Virus record (IMG/VR): IMGVR_UViG_3300044712_001062
Coordinates: 1-64,000 of that record
Source: a virus
Direction: 5' to 3' (one strand)
Length of the DNA stretch: 64,000 bases
The notes beneath the pieces are model-generated. The model did no database searches. It was not told the DNA's origin and worked only from the letters and a program-made list of their open reading frames with translations. The position numbers were made by a program, and so were the translations under genes. Each line of letters begins with the position of its first letter. Within the stretch, counting starts at the first letter, position 1. This document shows positions 39,730 through 47,925 of the stretch, one piece after another.

Positions 39730-40140
39730 TTAATAATTATATTTTTGCTCCATGTTTTGTAATCCACGACGTTCACCAAATGCATCTTTTGGATTTCCTG
39801 ATATAGCATCTGGTAATGTGCAATCTATGTATTTTATATTTGCATTTGGAAATTCTTCTTGCAATGATTCCATTTTGTCAAGTGCCAATCTCCTTCCACC
39901 ACTTATCATTTTTGGATATTTACGAAATTCCATGATTATATTACCATCATAATTATAGAATTTAAAATTTGATATGTAATACCAAGAATATTGTTCATCA
40001 GCGTCATAACTTATAGTTATTTCGTGGCCAATATCTTCGATTCCATTAAAGGAGTCTACAGTATCTCTTATATTTTCACAAACGTCTGACATAGTCGAAT
40101 TTGATAAATTTCGTAGTATGGTTGATAATGATTTTATCAT
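39730..40140 (-). CDS. Hypothetical protein
   Basis: 136 residues; beta-rich middle (HEITISYDADEQYSWYYISNFKFYNYDGNIIMEF) and GRRLALDKM helix. Not recognised. Leader variant AATTTGGAGAA. Confidence 0.55.
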   Translation of the reverse strand: MIKSLSTILRNLSNSTMSDVCENIRDTVDSFNGIEDIGHEITISYDADEQYSWYYISNFKFYNYDGNIIMEFRKYPKMISGGRRLALDKMESLQEEFPNANIKYIDCTLPDAISGNPKDAFGERRGLQNMEQKYNY

Positions 40141-40172
40141 GATAATGATTCTCCAAATTACATTTTTTAAAT

Positions 40173-40415
40173 TTAATAATTTTCACTACTTGTTGTTCTC
40201 ATAAATTCTAATTGACCATCGTTGTTTACGTGTAGATTGGTTTTATGGCATTTACACTGCAGCCAATGATGGTAGAGTAACATTACTTTTAGTTGATCGC
40301 TATTAATCATGTAAGTGGTTTGACATATGGGGCATTTAACTGAAATGACATTTGATGCAAGAATTGGTGTGATTACTGGAATATCATCATACATTTTATA
40401 TTCACCAATCATCAT
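40173..40415 (-). CDS. Small zinc-ribbon-like protein
   Basis: 80 residues, KCPICQTTY and CKCHK, a zinc-type C-x2-C...C-x-C. Start may be ATG 40412 (second M). Ends with TTSSENY. Unknown. Confidence 0.5.
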   Translation of the reverse strand: MMIGEYKMYDDIPVITPILASNVISVKCPICQTTYMINSDQLKVMLLYHHWLQCKCHKTNLHVNNDGQLEFMRTTSSENY

Positions 40416-40551
40416 AATGGTGTGTAAATTTCAATGTAAAACTATCTGAATATGTTTTACCTTTCATTTCTTCGATTATCTGTTCACATGCACAAATAAT
40501 AATTTGCTTATGTGCTGTTGAAATATCAATGTTTTCCATAATATATACCAT
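40402..40551 (-). CDS. Small hypothetical protein
   Basis: 49 residues from ATG 40551, which overlaps the upstream stop (TAATG). Contains IIICACEQIIEEMKG; helical. A longer in-frame start would overlap the upstream coding sequence in another frame. Confidence 0.5.
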   Translation of the reverse strand: MVYIMENIDISTAHKQIIICACEQIIEEMKGKTYSDSFTLKFTHHYDDW

Positions 40552-40886
40552 TATAATATATTCACGCCATATCCATAGCCTAATAAGAATGATAATATAC
40601 ATGCCATGATTACCAGGGTAATTGTAAATACTGTCCAATATGGTGAATCATGATCACCAAATGATGTGTGTGATAATTTCGTTATTGGTCCGGGCGTCAC
40701 TTTTTCAGAATTTGCTACAACAGTTTTATAAAATCCTGCAGCATGAACTCTTTTCATTACATTCTCTGGTAAATGTGGATTAGCGTTTTTAATACGATCT
40801 TCCCATTCATCATTTGATATTACACCATATTGTGGACTTGCACAACTAACTGGTGTATTATGTCTATTTGGATCGTCGTTAATCAT
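40551..40886 (-). CDS. Hypothetical protein with C-terminal membrane helix
   Basis: 111 residues, polar N-terminal domain then one TM segment (VFTITLVIMACILSFLLGYGYG) at the C-terminus. A tail-anchored layout. Unknown. Confidence 0.5.
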   Translation of the reverse strand: MINDDPNRHNTPVSCASPQYGVISNDEWEDRIKNANPHLPENVMKRVHAAGFYKTVVANSEKVTPGPITKLSHTSFGDHDSPYWTVFTITLVIMACILSFLLGYGYGVNIL

Positions 40887-40920
40887 ACTTCCTCAATTAC
40901 TTCTTTTATGTTGATAATTT

Positions 40921-41094
40921 TCATGATGAATATGCATTGATTTGTTTTTCTAATAATACAATACCACATTGGAATGAACATACTTCATAATCACATGATT
41001 CGATATGACAACAATGAAGGGGTGAATTATCTCTAATTGTAATGGAATTATGCGTGCATTCTTTCTTACAATTATCACATAGAATTTGTCTCAT
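40921..41094 (-). CDS. Small zinc-cluster protein
   Basis: 57 residues: CDNCKKEC, LHCCH, ESCDYEVCSFQCG - up to nine Cys, several C-x2-C/C-x3-C pairs, compatible with two zinc sites. Unknown. Confidence 0.5.
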   Translation of the reverse strand: MRQILCDNCKKECTHNSITIRDNSPLHCCHIESCDYEVCSFQCGIVLLEKQINAYSS

Positions 41095-41123
41095 TATAGT
41101 AATTTATAGGGTTTAAAAATATA

Positions 41124-41300
41124 TTAAGGTTTGTAATTGATAATGGCCTTTGTTAATTTTTTGAATCCTGGTGTATCTGAAGTATATGTTATATTCATAT
41201 GTGATTTATTTTTCATCCATGAATCTGAACCTGTAATGCAATCTACAAGTTCAATGAGTTCACCAATAGACATTTGAATAGTAATTTGATTATCAGTCAT
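41124..41300 (-). CDS. Small hypothetical protein
   Basis: 58 residues, mixed, starting MTDNQITIQMSIGELIELV. Overlaps the stop of the upstream gene. Beta-helix pattern like small RHH/AbrB-type regulators, but not matched. Confidence 0.45.
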   Translation of the reverse strand: MTDNQITIQMSIGELIELVDCITGSDSWMKNKSHMNITYTSDTPGFKKLTKAIINYKP

Positions 41301-41535
41301 TTTTATAAATTTCCTCGCAATACATTAGAAAGGCATTTGCCAATCCTTCTTCAATGGTATCTGCTTTCATTACAAATTGATGGTATGTTTCTTGAATTTC
41401 ATCATTGTAATCCAATTCATCACCAAATAATACAGACATTACAAAATATTCAAATTCTTCAATACTTCGTGCTGGTAAATTTGAAACACCACGCAATTCA
41501 GCACATTTTAAAATTATTTCGTAAATTTCACCCAT
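41293..41535 (-). CDS. Small acidic hypothetical protein
   Basis: 80 residues, acidic, helical (EEFEYFVMSVLFGDELD, ADTIEEGLANAFLMYCEEI). Unknown. Confidence 0.5.
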   Translation of the reverse strand: MGEIYEIILKCAELRGVSNLPARSIEEFEYFVMSVLFGDELDYNDEIQETYHQFVMKADTIEEGLANAFLMYCEEIYKND

Positions 41536-41555
41536 GATTAATAACCTCTATATAA

Positions 41556-41813
41556 TTAATACGCTTCGATCATAAATATTCTAACATATGTTGAGATATT
41601 ATATACGTATAAATCTCCATATGACAAATTCCCTGCATGATATACTGATTCAGTGGGATTTAGTTCAGTAAATTCTACAAATGATAATTTGCTAACTAAT
41701 TTTTGAAATATCATTTTAGATGTAGTATTTTTAGATATAAATGATTTACTTCTTAAAATCCAAGAATCATCATTCATTTTTTCTTCTAAATACAAATATG
41801 TATCAACACCCAT
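41556..41813 (-). CDS. Small hypothetical protein
   Basis: 85 residues, Ser/Tyr/Lys-rich, beta-strand-like. ATG 41813; leader ATAGAGGTTATTAATC repeated before several neighbouring genes (41535, 42539). Unknown. Confidence 0.5.
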   Translation of the reverse strand: MGVDTYLYLEEKMNDDSWILRSKSFISKNTTSKMIFQKLVSKLSFVEFTELNPTESVYHAGNLSYGDLYVYNISTYVRIFMIEAY

Positions 41814-41858
41814 GATTAATAACCTCTATAATTTTAAATTTTTTGAAAATGTTTGTAT

Positions 41859-42014
41859 TTACCAGCCGAAATCACTTTTTCCAATTACAAACCCAATATC
41901 AGCAATAGTAGTGATAACAACTTTACTATTATTCTCGTGTTCAATAAATATAGGTAAATTTCCATGAGTCTCAATTAGATAATTAAGATTGTTGATAAGT
42001 TCGCCTGCTAACAT
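41859..42014 (-). CDS. Small hypothetical protein
   Basis: 51 residues from ATG 42014, MLAGELINNLNYLIETHGNLPIF... ending FVIGKSDFGW. A beta-rich pattern after a helix, seen in small phage modifier proteins. Unknown. Confidence 0.45.
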   Translation of the reverse strand: MLAGELINNLNYLIETHGNLPIFIEHENNSKVVITTIADIGFVIGKSDFGW

Positions 42015-42015
42015 T

Positions 42016-42168
42016 TTATACCTCACATGACGGATCATTAGAACCATCTAAATACCAAGATGCATCTGAATCATACATGCAATTTAATGGAAGATTTTTA
42101 TCATCTGTTTCAAGGTAACATGTCCGAAAACATGCTTTGCATTTATAAAAATATGTGAATGTTGTCAT
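42016..42168 (-). CDS. Small zinc-type protein
   Basis: 50 residues: CKACFRTC, NCMYD, SCEV; single-finger style. Nearly overlaps its downstream gene (2 nt). Confidence 0.45.
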   Translation of the reverse strand: MTTFTYFYKCKACFRTCYLETDDKNLPLNCMYDSDASWYLDGSNDPSCEV

Positions 42169-42212
42169 AGTTAATCACTTATTATTCTTAAGTTGAAAAA
42201 CTTAAATGTATA

Positions 42213-42539
42213 CTATTCGTTAAATTTCTTTCTTAATTTAAGATACAATTCATATTCTGCTTTTTCAACCGCATCTTTGTTAGCGGTTAGAATTTTAAAT
42301 TTCAAATCATCAAATTTTTCATGCATTTCACAATACAGTGACATTGAATCTTTAAGACCATTATCTCGGTTTAGTTCGATGACTTCGACTTCAAGATTAC
42401 ATGAATCATCAATATATTCAAATGAATCGATTGGATTACCTCTATCATTTAAAATTTTAGTAACAAACCAAATTCTACCTTTTAAAAAGGCATCATCATA
42501 CACATCGGCAAGTCTTGTTAATTTTTCAACTTTTATCAT
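42213..42539 (-). CDS. Hypothetical protein
   Basis: 108 residues, acidic, with beta strands (GRIWFVTKILND) then a long helix (KFDDLKFKILTANKDAVEKAEYELYLKLRKKF). Not recognised. Confidence 0.5.
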   Translation of the reverse strand: MIKVEKLTRLADVYDDAFLKGRIWFVTKILNDRGNPIDSFEYIDDSCNLEVEVIELNRDNGLKDSMSLYCEMHEKFDDLKFKILTANKDAVEKAEYELYLKLRKKFNE

Positions 42540-42582
42540 AGTTAATAACCTCTATAATTTTAAATTCGTATAACTTGAATGT

Positions 42583-42828
42583 TTATTTATGATATTTATT
42601 CTTAAAGTATAATTCTTTTTCCATTTCAAATTCATAAGCATCGAGCAATTCTTTATACATTCGCCCTTTCATTCCACAATCATGAAGGTGTGATTTAATA
42701 CATTGTTCGACATTATCAGAAATTTTCAGTTCATTATATATTTCATTTTTGATTTTATATGCTCGTTTTGATGAATTTAAATGAACTAAAAATTCGGTGA
42801 GGTATAATAATTTTTCTTTAATCATCAT
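42583..42828 (-). CDS. Small helical hypothetical protein
   Basis: 81 residues, Lys/Glu/Tyr-rich helices with one DCGMKGR stretch. Unknown. Confidence 0.5.
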   Translation of the reverse strand: MMIKEKLLYLTEFLVHLNSSKRAYKIKNEIYNELKISDNVEQCIKSHLHDCGMKGRMYKELLDAYEFEMEKELYFKNKYHK

Positions 42829-42856
42829 AGTATATTAGTTTTTAAAAAACTTAATT

Positions 42857-43363
42857 TTAACTGAATTCGCAGTACATTTGAAATTCGATCATACAATACT
42901 TGAGTTCTTGGATGAATTCATCAGCAGTAAATTGATGACCATATTCATCGATAATAATTTTTTGATCTGGGCAATCTATGAGGCATTTGGTAACCCATGC
43001 TTTATGTTTCATCATCGTCCATGTAAATGACGAGACACCTTGAACACCAATTAATGAAGTTGTATCATTACTATCGAAGCCTAATTCTTTATGAACCGCA
43101 CTATATCCACTTGAAGAACGCTGATTTCCACAATGTGGACATGACTTTAGAGATTTACTGGTATATGATTCATATTGCTCTTTGAACATACCTTTACTAT
43201 GAGCATATTGAGTGCAATTGGCTGATAGGTAAATTCCACAATCATAACAATATAGACCCGCAGCACTTCGTTTACCAATGTGAATGCGAGGATCATCCTC
43301 ATATAGTTCTAATGGATTTTCGATTTTATAGAAATTACAGCCCATTTTAATCAACTCGTCCAT
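42857..43363 (-). CDS. Hypothetical protein with two zinc pairs
   Basis: 168 residues. YCYDCG (about 38-43) and CPHCG (about 74-78) form a zinc knuckle pair about 30 residues apart; C-terminal alpha domain. Overlaps the zinc protein upstream. Function unknown. Confidence 0.55.
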   Translation of the reverse strand: MDELIKMGCNFYKIENPLELYEDDPRIHIGKRSAAGLYCYDCGIYLSANCTQYAHSKGMFKEQYESYTSKSLKSCPHCGNQRSSSGYSAVHKELGFDSNDTTSLIGVQGVSSFTWTMMKHKAWVTKCLIDCPDQKIIIDEYGHQFTADEFIQELKYCMIEFQMYCEFS

Positions 43364-43556
43364 TTATGTAGTCTAACATGTGTTTTTTAGAACAAAAGTG
43401 CACATCTTTTGATAAAAACAGATGTTTTGCATCTTTAATGTTATTACCAATATATGCACCATCATGAGCACTTATACAATAATATAATTCGTCTTCGTTA
43501 ATTGTTACATTACATTGATCGCAAATCATTAGATCCGGTTGTGATTTAAACGACAT
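43347..43556 (-). CDS. Small TRASH/MYM-like zinc protein
   Basis: 69 residues: ICDQCN near the N-terminus and HFCSKKHMLDYI near the C-terminus, the C-x2-C...C-x3-[CH] pattern that recurs in several genes here. Probably a small metal-binding fold. Confidence 0.5.
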   Translation of the reverse strand: MSFKSQPDLMICDQCNVTINEDELYYCISAHDGAYIGNNIKDAKHLFLSKDVHFCSKKHMLDYINGRVD

Positions 43557-43627
43557 AAATGTTATTCCTTATAATTGATTAATTACCTTCGTTGTTGATT
43601 ATAAATTGTCATCAAATCTCTAATTTA

Positions 43628-43783
43628 TTAATCAACATTTTCACAACACCTTATAGACATTACAATATCTCCATACTTTATAGTTGCAAACTGTTCAGCA
43701 AGTTGTCTACATGCTTCAACCGTTTCACCTTCTATACCTTCAAGTTTAAGATCTTTAAATTTGACTATAGCATTACATTTCAT
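43628..43783 (-). CDS. Small hypothetical protein
   Basis: 51 residues, MKCNAIVKFKDLKLEGIEGETVEACRQLAEQF..., beta-alpha; reminiscent of small ferredoxin-like folds. Unknown. Confidence 0.45.
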   Translation of the reverse strand: MKCNAIVKFKDLKLEGIEGETVEACRQLAEQFATIKYGDIVMSIRCCENVD

Positions 43784-43785
43784 GA

Positions 43786-44064
43786 TTAATCACTTTCATT
43801 GTTGATTAAATTTTTTAATTCATCATCGGTTACTTTGCTCATTAAGATTCCAATGCCATTGTAATCGGGGTGTGGTTGAGCACGATACAATTTACCACAT
43901 TCATTGCAGGTGCCAATTACTGATTTGTCATGTGCGTCAATTAGAACCATTGTAACGTGATTACACCATGGACATCCACAACCTTCATAGTTGAGTTTTG
44001 GTTGAGTAAAATTTTCAGTGTATTTGCAAGATTTGGAAAATACATAATCTAAATTATTATTCAT
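43786..44064 (-). CDS. Zinc-ribbon protein
   Basis: 92 residues: GCGCPWCNH and TCNECGKLYR, the paired ribbon about 20 residues apart. Overlaps downstream and upstream starts. Likely nucleic-acid or protein binding. Confidence 0.55.
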   Translation of the reverse strand: MNNNLDYVFSKSCKYTENFTQPKLNYEGCGCPWCNHVTMVLIDAHDKSVIGTCNECGKLYRAQPHPDYNGIGILMSKVTDDELKNLINNESD

Positions 44065-44239
44065 TTACTTCCTCACATTCATAATCATGATAATCGGTTA
44101 TTTCATAGATTGACCAATTATTAACATTTTCCATTTCTAAATCGGCAATTTCCATAGCAAATTCATCATCATTCGCTTCAATGATTTTTTCATATTGAAC
44201 ATATGCAGTGGCAAATCTAAAAATTTTAAATTTTGACAT
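44057..44239 (-). CDS. Small acidic hypothetical protein
   Basis: 60 residues from ATG 44239 with GGAG 9 nt upstream. MSKFKIFRFATAYVQYEKIIEANDDEFAMEIADLE: a ferredoxin-like beta-alpha pattern. Unknown. Confidence 0.5.
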   Translation of the reverse strand: MSKFKIFRFATAYVQYEKIIEANDDEFAMEIADLEMENVNNWSIYEITDYHDYECEEVNE

Positions 44240-44252
44240 CGAATATTCTCCA

Positions 44253-44549
44253 TTAATCAAATTTTGGAGATTTAATAATGCGTATTTCGCCAAATTGATC
44301 ACATTGGATTATAAGTGGATTTTCACTTATTGCGTCAATTAACTGGATGAGAAATTCAGTTGCCTTGAACATTCGGTCTTCGCCTGTATATTCAACTGAA
44401 ATGTTGTTCCAATCATCTGACCAATTATGTTTTACAATTTGGACAACTGCATATGATTTAGAACCAGGGGGATTATACTCATGAATCGAAAATATTGGTT
44501 CTTTAACTGAAAATGCGTTGTTGTTGGGTGTTATAATGTAAGTCATCAT
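44253..44549 (-). CDS. Hypothetical protein
   Basis: 98 residues, beta-rich. Tandem ATGs at 44549/44546 overlap the upstream stop (TGATG). Unknown. Confidence 0.5.
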   Translation of the reverse strand: MMTYIITPNNNAFSVKEPIFSIHEYNPPGSKSYAVVQIVKHNWSDDWNNISVEYTGEDRMFKATEFLIQLIDAISENPLIIQCDQFGEIRIIKSPKFD

Positions 44550-44764
44550 CAATCCTCGTTTAATGGGCACCATGATGGTCGAACGGTTAGATCATCTTCA
44601 CAAAATCTGTAAAGTATTTGCAGCATTGGTATATTTCCAAGAATTACAGACCCACCTTCAACTTTATAAGATGTACAAAAATGTGGATTATTATACATTT
44701 CATTGAGTGTATGGTGATTATAACATTCATTGCATCCTTGAACATCAAGTCTAAATTTATTCAT
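44549..44764 (-). CDS. Small Cys-containing protein
   Basis: 71 residues: GCNECYNHHT and FCTSY, FCEDD, WCPLNED, a C-x2-C plus separated cysteines ending with the same WCPLxxD motif as 16013-16327. Unknown. Confidence 0.5.
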   Translation of the reverse strand: MNKFRLDVQGCNECYNHHTLNEMYNNPHFCTSYKVEGGSVILGNIPMLQILYRFCEDDLTVRPSWCPLNED

Positions 44765-44961
44765 TCAATTTTACTCTTGCAAATTCCTTCGATATAATCA
44801 ACTATTTGATCAATTTGTTCATTGGATAATTTATTAATTTTAATTTTCATAGATCCTGTTATTATGGGATCTTCTAATTTAAGGTGGTTGTATACTTGAC
44901 GTTTAATTGTTATATTACAATCGGGATTGTTATTCATTTTTTCGAGCATAATAATAATCAT
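44761..44961 (-). CDS. Small hypothetical protein
   Basis: 66 residues; later starts possible (MLEKMNNNPD). Lys/Ile-rich, helix-strand-helix. Overlaps its downstream gene. Confidence 0.45.
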   Translation of the reverse strand: MIIIMLEKMNNNPDCNITIKRQVYNHLKLEDPIITGSMKIKINKLSNEQIDQIVDYIEGICKSKIE

Positions 44962-45059
44962 CAGGTTTCTTTTGTTCGAGTGATCGTTACAGGTTGATTT
45001 AAGTTAATTGCAAACATTGTGACCTTTAATTAATAGGTGGTAATATTACTTATATTTTA

Positions 45060-45251
45060 CTAATCATTGAATGATTCTAACATCTTTTTGAGTTCCTGGA
45101 CATCATCACCATCGAAATAACTATCAATTACACGATTTACCAAACAATCATCTTCTTTGCAGACTATAATTGCTTCAATGGCATTTTTAAGTGTCAGTAG
45201 TTCATCACCATTAATTTCAATGGTAAATTTACATTCTTTTATGATTTTCAT
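45060..45251 (-). CDS. Small hypothetical protein
   Basis: 63 residues, MKIIKECKFTIEINGDELLTLKNAIEAI..., beta-alpha with acidic C-terminal helix. Preceded by a ~100-bp AT-rich gap. Unknown. Confidence 0.5.
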   Translation of the reverse strand: MKIIKECKFTIEINGDELLTLKNAIEAIIVCKEDDCLVNRVIDSYFDGDDVQELKKMLESFND

Positions 45252-45261
45252 AATAAAATTC

Positions 45262-45492
45262 TCATATAGTTGTATTTTTTAGATGTTCTTTAATTTCATT
45301 TGGGGTGTAATTAAAATCACATGGCCATACATCTAATATATGCTGATCTGATGAATCACCCCAGAATTCCATTCGTGCATAATAAATATTTGGTGGTCGA
45401 TTTGAACTTCCAAGATCGATACTACAATAGTATCTACCATCACCATCGTGATAAAATCCACATGTCATACAACTTCTATTTTTTCTATTCAT
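45262..45492 (-). CDS. Small Cys/Trp-containing protein
   Basis: 76 residues: CMTCGFYHDGDGRYYC, then WPCDF; resembles other CxxC-F/Y-x-D-G proteins here (47259-47549, 56236-56460). Possibly an Fe/Zn-binding module. Unknown. Confidence 0.5.
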   Translation of the reverse strand: MNRKNRSCMTCGFYHDGDGRYYCSIDLGSSNRPPNIYYARMEFWGDSSDQHILDVWPCDFNYTPNEIKEHLKNTTI

Positions 45493-45515
45493 AATAAAAT
45501 TTCAAATATATAATT

Positions 45516-45683
45516 TTATAATTTTTCTACTGCCTCGAACTGCCTAATCAATCCAATAACTTTGGCATACCCCTCTTTTGATTCAACAAACCACGAAGGC
45601 TTATCCTCAAGATGATAGACCATATGTTCAACCATCTCATACTCCGACTCATCAAACGTAATAACTCTACCCTCAATTTTCAT
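45516..45683 (-). CDS. Small hypothetical protein
   Basis: 55 residues from ATG 45683, which follows the upstream membrane-peptide stop. MKIEGRVITFDESEYEMVEHMV, acidic helix. Unknown. Confidence 0.45.
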   Translation of the reverse strand: MKIEGRVITFDESEYEMVEHMVYHLEDKPSWFVESKEGYAKVIGLIRQFEAVEKL

Positions 45684-45687
45684 AACT

Positions 45688-45777
45688 TTAGTTCCCCATA
45701 CAAAATCCGAAAAACCATCCCAGTAAAAACGCCGCAACCATCACAAATATCGTTCCACCCGTCAACTCAACAATCAT
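45688..45777 (-). CDS. Membrane micro-protein
   Basis: 29 residues with one helix (IFVMVAAFLLGWFFGFCMG). Overlaps the upstream stop as ATGA. Encoded in a different frame from the long in-frame extension of the downstream gene, which argues for its own start. Confidence 0.45.
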   Translation of the reverse strand: MIVELTGGTIFVMVAAFLLGWFFGFCMGN

Positions 45778-46019
45778 TCTAAACCTTTCCGTTCCACAAT
45801 TTTATCAATATAGTCAGTAATCACGTCAAGTCCCTCATGCCACTTAATATAATACATACATGGCTTATATGCATCCAGTCCTTCGGCATCTGCATAATTT
45901 CTATCTTCTTCAGACTCAAACCCTGACTTCTCTGGTATCATGCAATTACAACTTTCATACTCAATAAAAATACACTGTTCAGGCCAAGTGCAACTATCAG
46001 TATGTAACTTCATCTTCAA
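45774..46019 (-). CDS. Small hypothetical protein
   Basis: 81 residues with CTWPEQC, SCNC, PCMYY cysteines and an acidic middle. Unknown. Confidence 0.45.
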   Translation of the reverse strand: MKMKLHTDSCTWPEQCIFIEYESCNCMIPEKSGFESEEDRNYADAEGLDAYKPCMYYIKWHEGLDVITDYIDKIVERKGLE

Positions 46020-46176
46020 ACCTCCTACTAACCGGCCTATTCAACTTATCAATTATATCTCCAACAGTTCCCTCAAATTGAGATCCTTCATGCAGCATCA
46101 TATGTGCCATCAATATCCCATTAAGAATCGACTGCTCATATGTCGTCAATTCAATGCAAATAAATTCACTCTTCAT
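45997..46176 (-). CDS. Small hypothetical protein
   Basis: 59 residues from ATG 46176, directly after a TAATG stop/start with the membrane peptide upstream. MKSEFICIELTTYEQSILNGIL... helical. Unknown. Confidence 0.45.
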   Translation of the reverse strand: MKSEFICIELTTYEQSILNGILMAHMMLHEGSQFEGTVGDIIDKLNRPVSRRFEDEVTY

Positions 46177-46259
46177 TAAATCCACCGATACATCCAACAA
46201 AACACAATTAGTCCAACTACAGCAATACATACCCAAATCGCACTAATAGCATCAATCAT
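46176..46259 (-). CDS. Membrane micro-protein
   Basis: 27 residues, one hydrophobic helix (ISAIWVCIAVVGLIVFCW) and Arg/Trp end. Joined to neighbours by stop/start overlaps. Confidence 0.4.
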   Translation of the reverse strand: MIDAISAIWVCIAVVGLIVFCWMYRWI

Positions 46260-46404
46260 TCGACTCCTCCAACATCATATTCGCTGCGATGAGTCCAATT
46301 TGATATCCCTGATACTCACCCTTCCAGAATCCAATTAAGTAAGACGCCAACGCGGTGAAGGATAACATGAATAGAATAGCGACACACTCAACTGTTCCAA
46401 TCAT
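46252..46404 (-). CDS. Small membrane protein
   Basis: 50 residues, one TM (VAILFMLSFTALASYLIGF) then polar tail with GYQIG and LEESND. Overlaps both neighbours. Unknown. Confidence 0.45.
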   Translation of the reverse strand: MIGTVECVAILFMLSFTALASYLIGFWKGEYQGYQIGLIAANMMLEESND

Positions 46405-46718
46405 TCAGAGTCCCTCCGGAGTGAGAGAACCCATTTTAGCGATTCTTTAAGATATTTATATCTGTCATGAGTATGTTCATTTACTTTACCATATTCAATC
46501 CCTTGATCGATCTTCTCCTTCAACCAATCAGGGATCTCATTTGATTCAACCCGTGTGTTCCATGCTGCGATTGCTTGTTCTATGGTTTCATATTCGTTTA
46601 CTTGACATCCACACACACTACAATCAACACCGTATCCATCTGGCTCACATTCATGTGAAATTGTAGATACATACGCCTCACTTTTACAAAGCGGGCAGGG
46701 CTTCAGGTCATTGATCAT
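46401..46718 (-). CDS. Lar-like restriction alleviation-type zinc protein
   Basis: 105 residues from ATG 46718. MINDLKPCPLCKSEAYV... followed by VDCSVCGCQVNEYETIEQAIAAWNTR: exactly the layout of the Lar family (L-K-PCPFCGS...C-x2-CG...A-x-x-WNxR). Lar-like domains in phages are linked to relief of host type I restriction; many distant members are only named by similarity. The C-terminal 45 residues are extra helix. Upstream gene overlaps (ATG inside). Confidence 0.65.
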   Translation of the reverse strand: MINDLKPCPLCKSEAYVSTISHECEPDGYGVDCSVCGCQVNEYETIEQAIAAWNTRVESNEIPDWLKEKIDQGIEYGKVNEHTHDRYKYLKESLKWVLSLRRDSE

Positions 46719-47187
46719 CCTTTTGCTCCTTTTCATTATTTAGACAAGTTAAACTGTAATTATTATCTTCTAAGTATTGCATAATAACATTTTCAGTTCC
46801 CTCTTCAGGGAAACTTAATTTATCTACATTTGGGAAAATACCCATATATTTCTCCACCAAACAACTCACAGTCTGACTTAATGCAATGGGATCTATATTC
46901 CCTGTATCTACTGAGTAAACATCACCTCTGTTCCATCCCCCTATTTCTGGGGAAGCAATATCTGGTACCAATTCCTGCAATGCTGGCTGACCTGAACATA
47001 TTAAGAAGGCAGCACAGATACAATCGGTTAGATCCCGAAATGTTATTCCAGTAATTTCTGTTGATCCCCTGACCCCTAAATCTGTCCATGGCTGACCATC
47101 ATAAGGTCTATACCTACTGTTACTAGAATATTCACCATTTACTGATGCTAACTTCCTTTCGAGAGCATCAAAAAAATCTTCATCCAT
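46708..47187 (-). CDS. Hypothetical protein
   Basis: 159 residues, acidic, with somewhat more G+C than neighbours. Contains TDCICAAFLICSGQPALQELVPDI and SQTVSCLVEKYMG, i.e. helical with a few Cys. A possible recent acquisition by composition. Function unknown. Confidence 0.5.
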   Translation of the reverse strand: MDEDFFDALERKLASVNGEYSSNSRYRPYDGQPWTDLGVRGSTEITGITFRDLTDCICAAFLICSGQPALQELVPDIASPEIGGWNRGDVYSVDTGNIDPIALSQTVSCLVEKYMGIFPNVDKLSFPEEGTENVIMQYLEDNNYSLTCLNNEKEQKDDQ

Positions 47188-47262
47188 TTATCTTCTCAAG
47201 GACACATTACATTCTAAATATTCAGATTCTCCGCAGAATGGACATGATTTTAATTCACTCAT
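47188..47262 (-). CDS. 24-residue truncated Lar-like zinc knuckle
   Basis: Starts MSELKSCPFCGESEYL and stops after 24 residues: just the N-terminal knuckle of the Lar-type fold found whole at 46401-46718. Start overlaps the next gene. Either a remnant or a mini-protein. Confidence 0.4.
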   Translation of the reverse strand: MSELKSCPFCGESEYLECNVSLRR

Positions 47263-47549
47263 TCAGAGTCCCTCTTGGTTGATTTATACTTTGGACAATA
47301 CACAACGCAATGTAATTTATTACGGCTTTTTTTATGGCGACAATTGCCACACTCATCTACAACCTTCGAGAGTTCCTTGCTATTGTGCTGGTCGATGAGT
47401 AATTGCATCTCTTTTTGACTGAAATTAGAATTGCAGTTAGATTCGCATCCACCAATATCATACAATGTGCATGAACTATACTCCCCATCAAAGAATATAC
47501 ATTCATCATGTCCACGTCTGACCTTCCGTTCTTTGATTGATGAGATCAT
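47259..47549 (-). CDS. Small Cys-rich protein
   Basis: 96 residues, with CIFFDGEYSSC, GGCESNC, CGNCRH, CVVYC, about nine Cys. Begins similarly to other short CxFF-DG proteins. Unknown. Confidence 0.5.
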   Translation of the reverse strand: MISSIKERKVRRGHDECIFFDGEYSSCTLYDIGGCESNCNSNFSQKEMQLLIDQHNSKELSKVVDECGNCRHKKSRNKLHCVVYCPKYKSTKRDSE

Positions 47550-47734
47550 CTTGGTTCACCGATGTTGTGGTGGTCAATGATTAACTTAACCCATTGCAAT
47601 TCAGTCAATAAGGTTGTTAAAAGCACATTTGATATTTCTCCTTCTCTGTATTGATCATGCAAATCAGAAATTCTAATATCAATATCCCATTTGATATTTT
47701 CTATTACTGATCGTTCCTCAACCGGTGGAATCAT
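47546..47734 (-). CDS. Small hypothetical protein
   Basis: 62 residues, helical (ENIKWDIDIRISDLHDQYREG, LLTTLLTELQWVKLIIDHH). Overlaps both neighbours. Unknown. Confidence 0.45.
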   Translation of the reverse strand: MIPPVEERSVIENIKWDIDIRISDLHDQYREGEISNVLLTTLLTELQWVKLIIDHHNIGEPR

Positions 47735-47922
47735 GATTTATCCACCATTCGGGTAACTTTTAATTTTTTAATTGCTTTTATGGGAATCCAGACATCGTGA
47801 TCTCTGGGTTTATCTCCACATATAATTATGAACCAATTTTCAGAATCTTCATAATTATTCGCTTCAAAATATTCAATAGACCCACTTTCAAATTCAACGT
47901 AAATATCATAATTATAAGGCAT
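47731..47922 (-). CDS. Small hypothetical protein
   Basis: 63 residues, YDIYVEFESGSIEYFEANNY with beta strands. Ends with a basic helix. Unknown. Confidence 0.45.
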   Translation of the reverse strand: MPYNYDIYVEFESGSIEYFEANNYEDSENWFIIICGDKPRDHDVWIPIKAIKKLKVTRMVDKS

Positions 47923-47925
47923 TTA

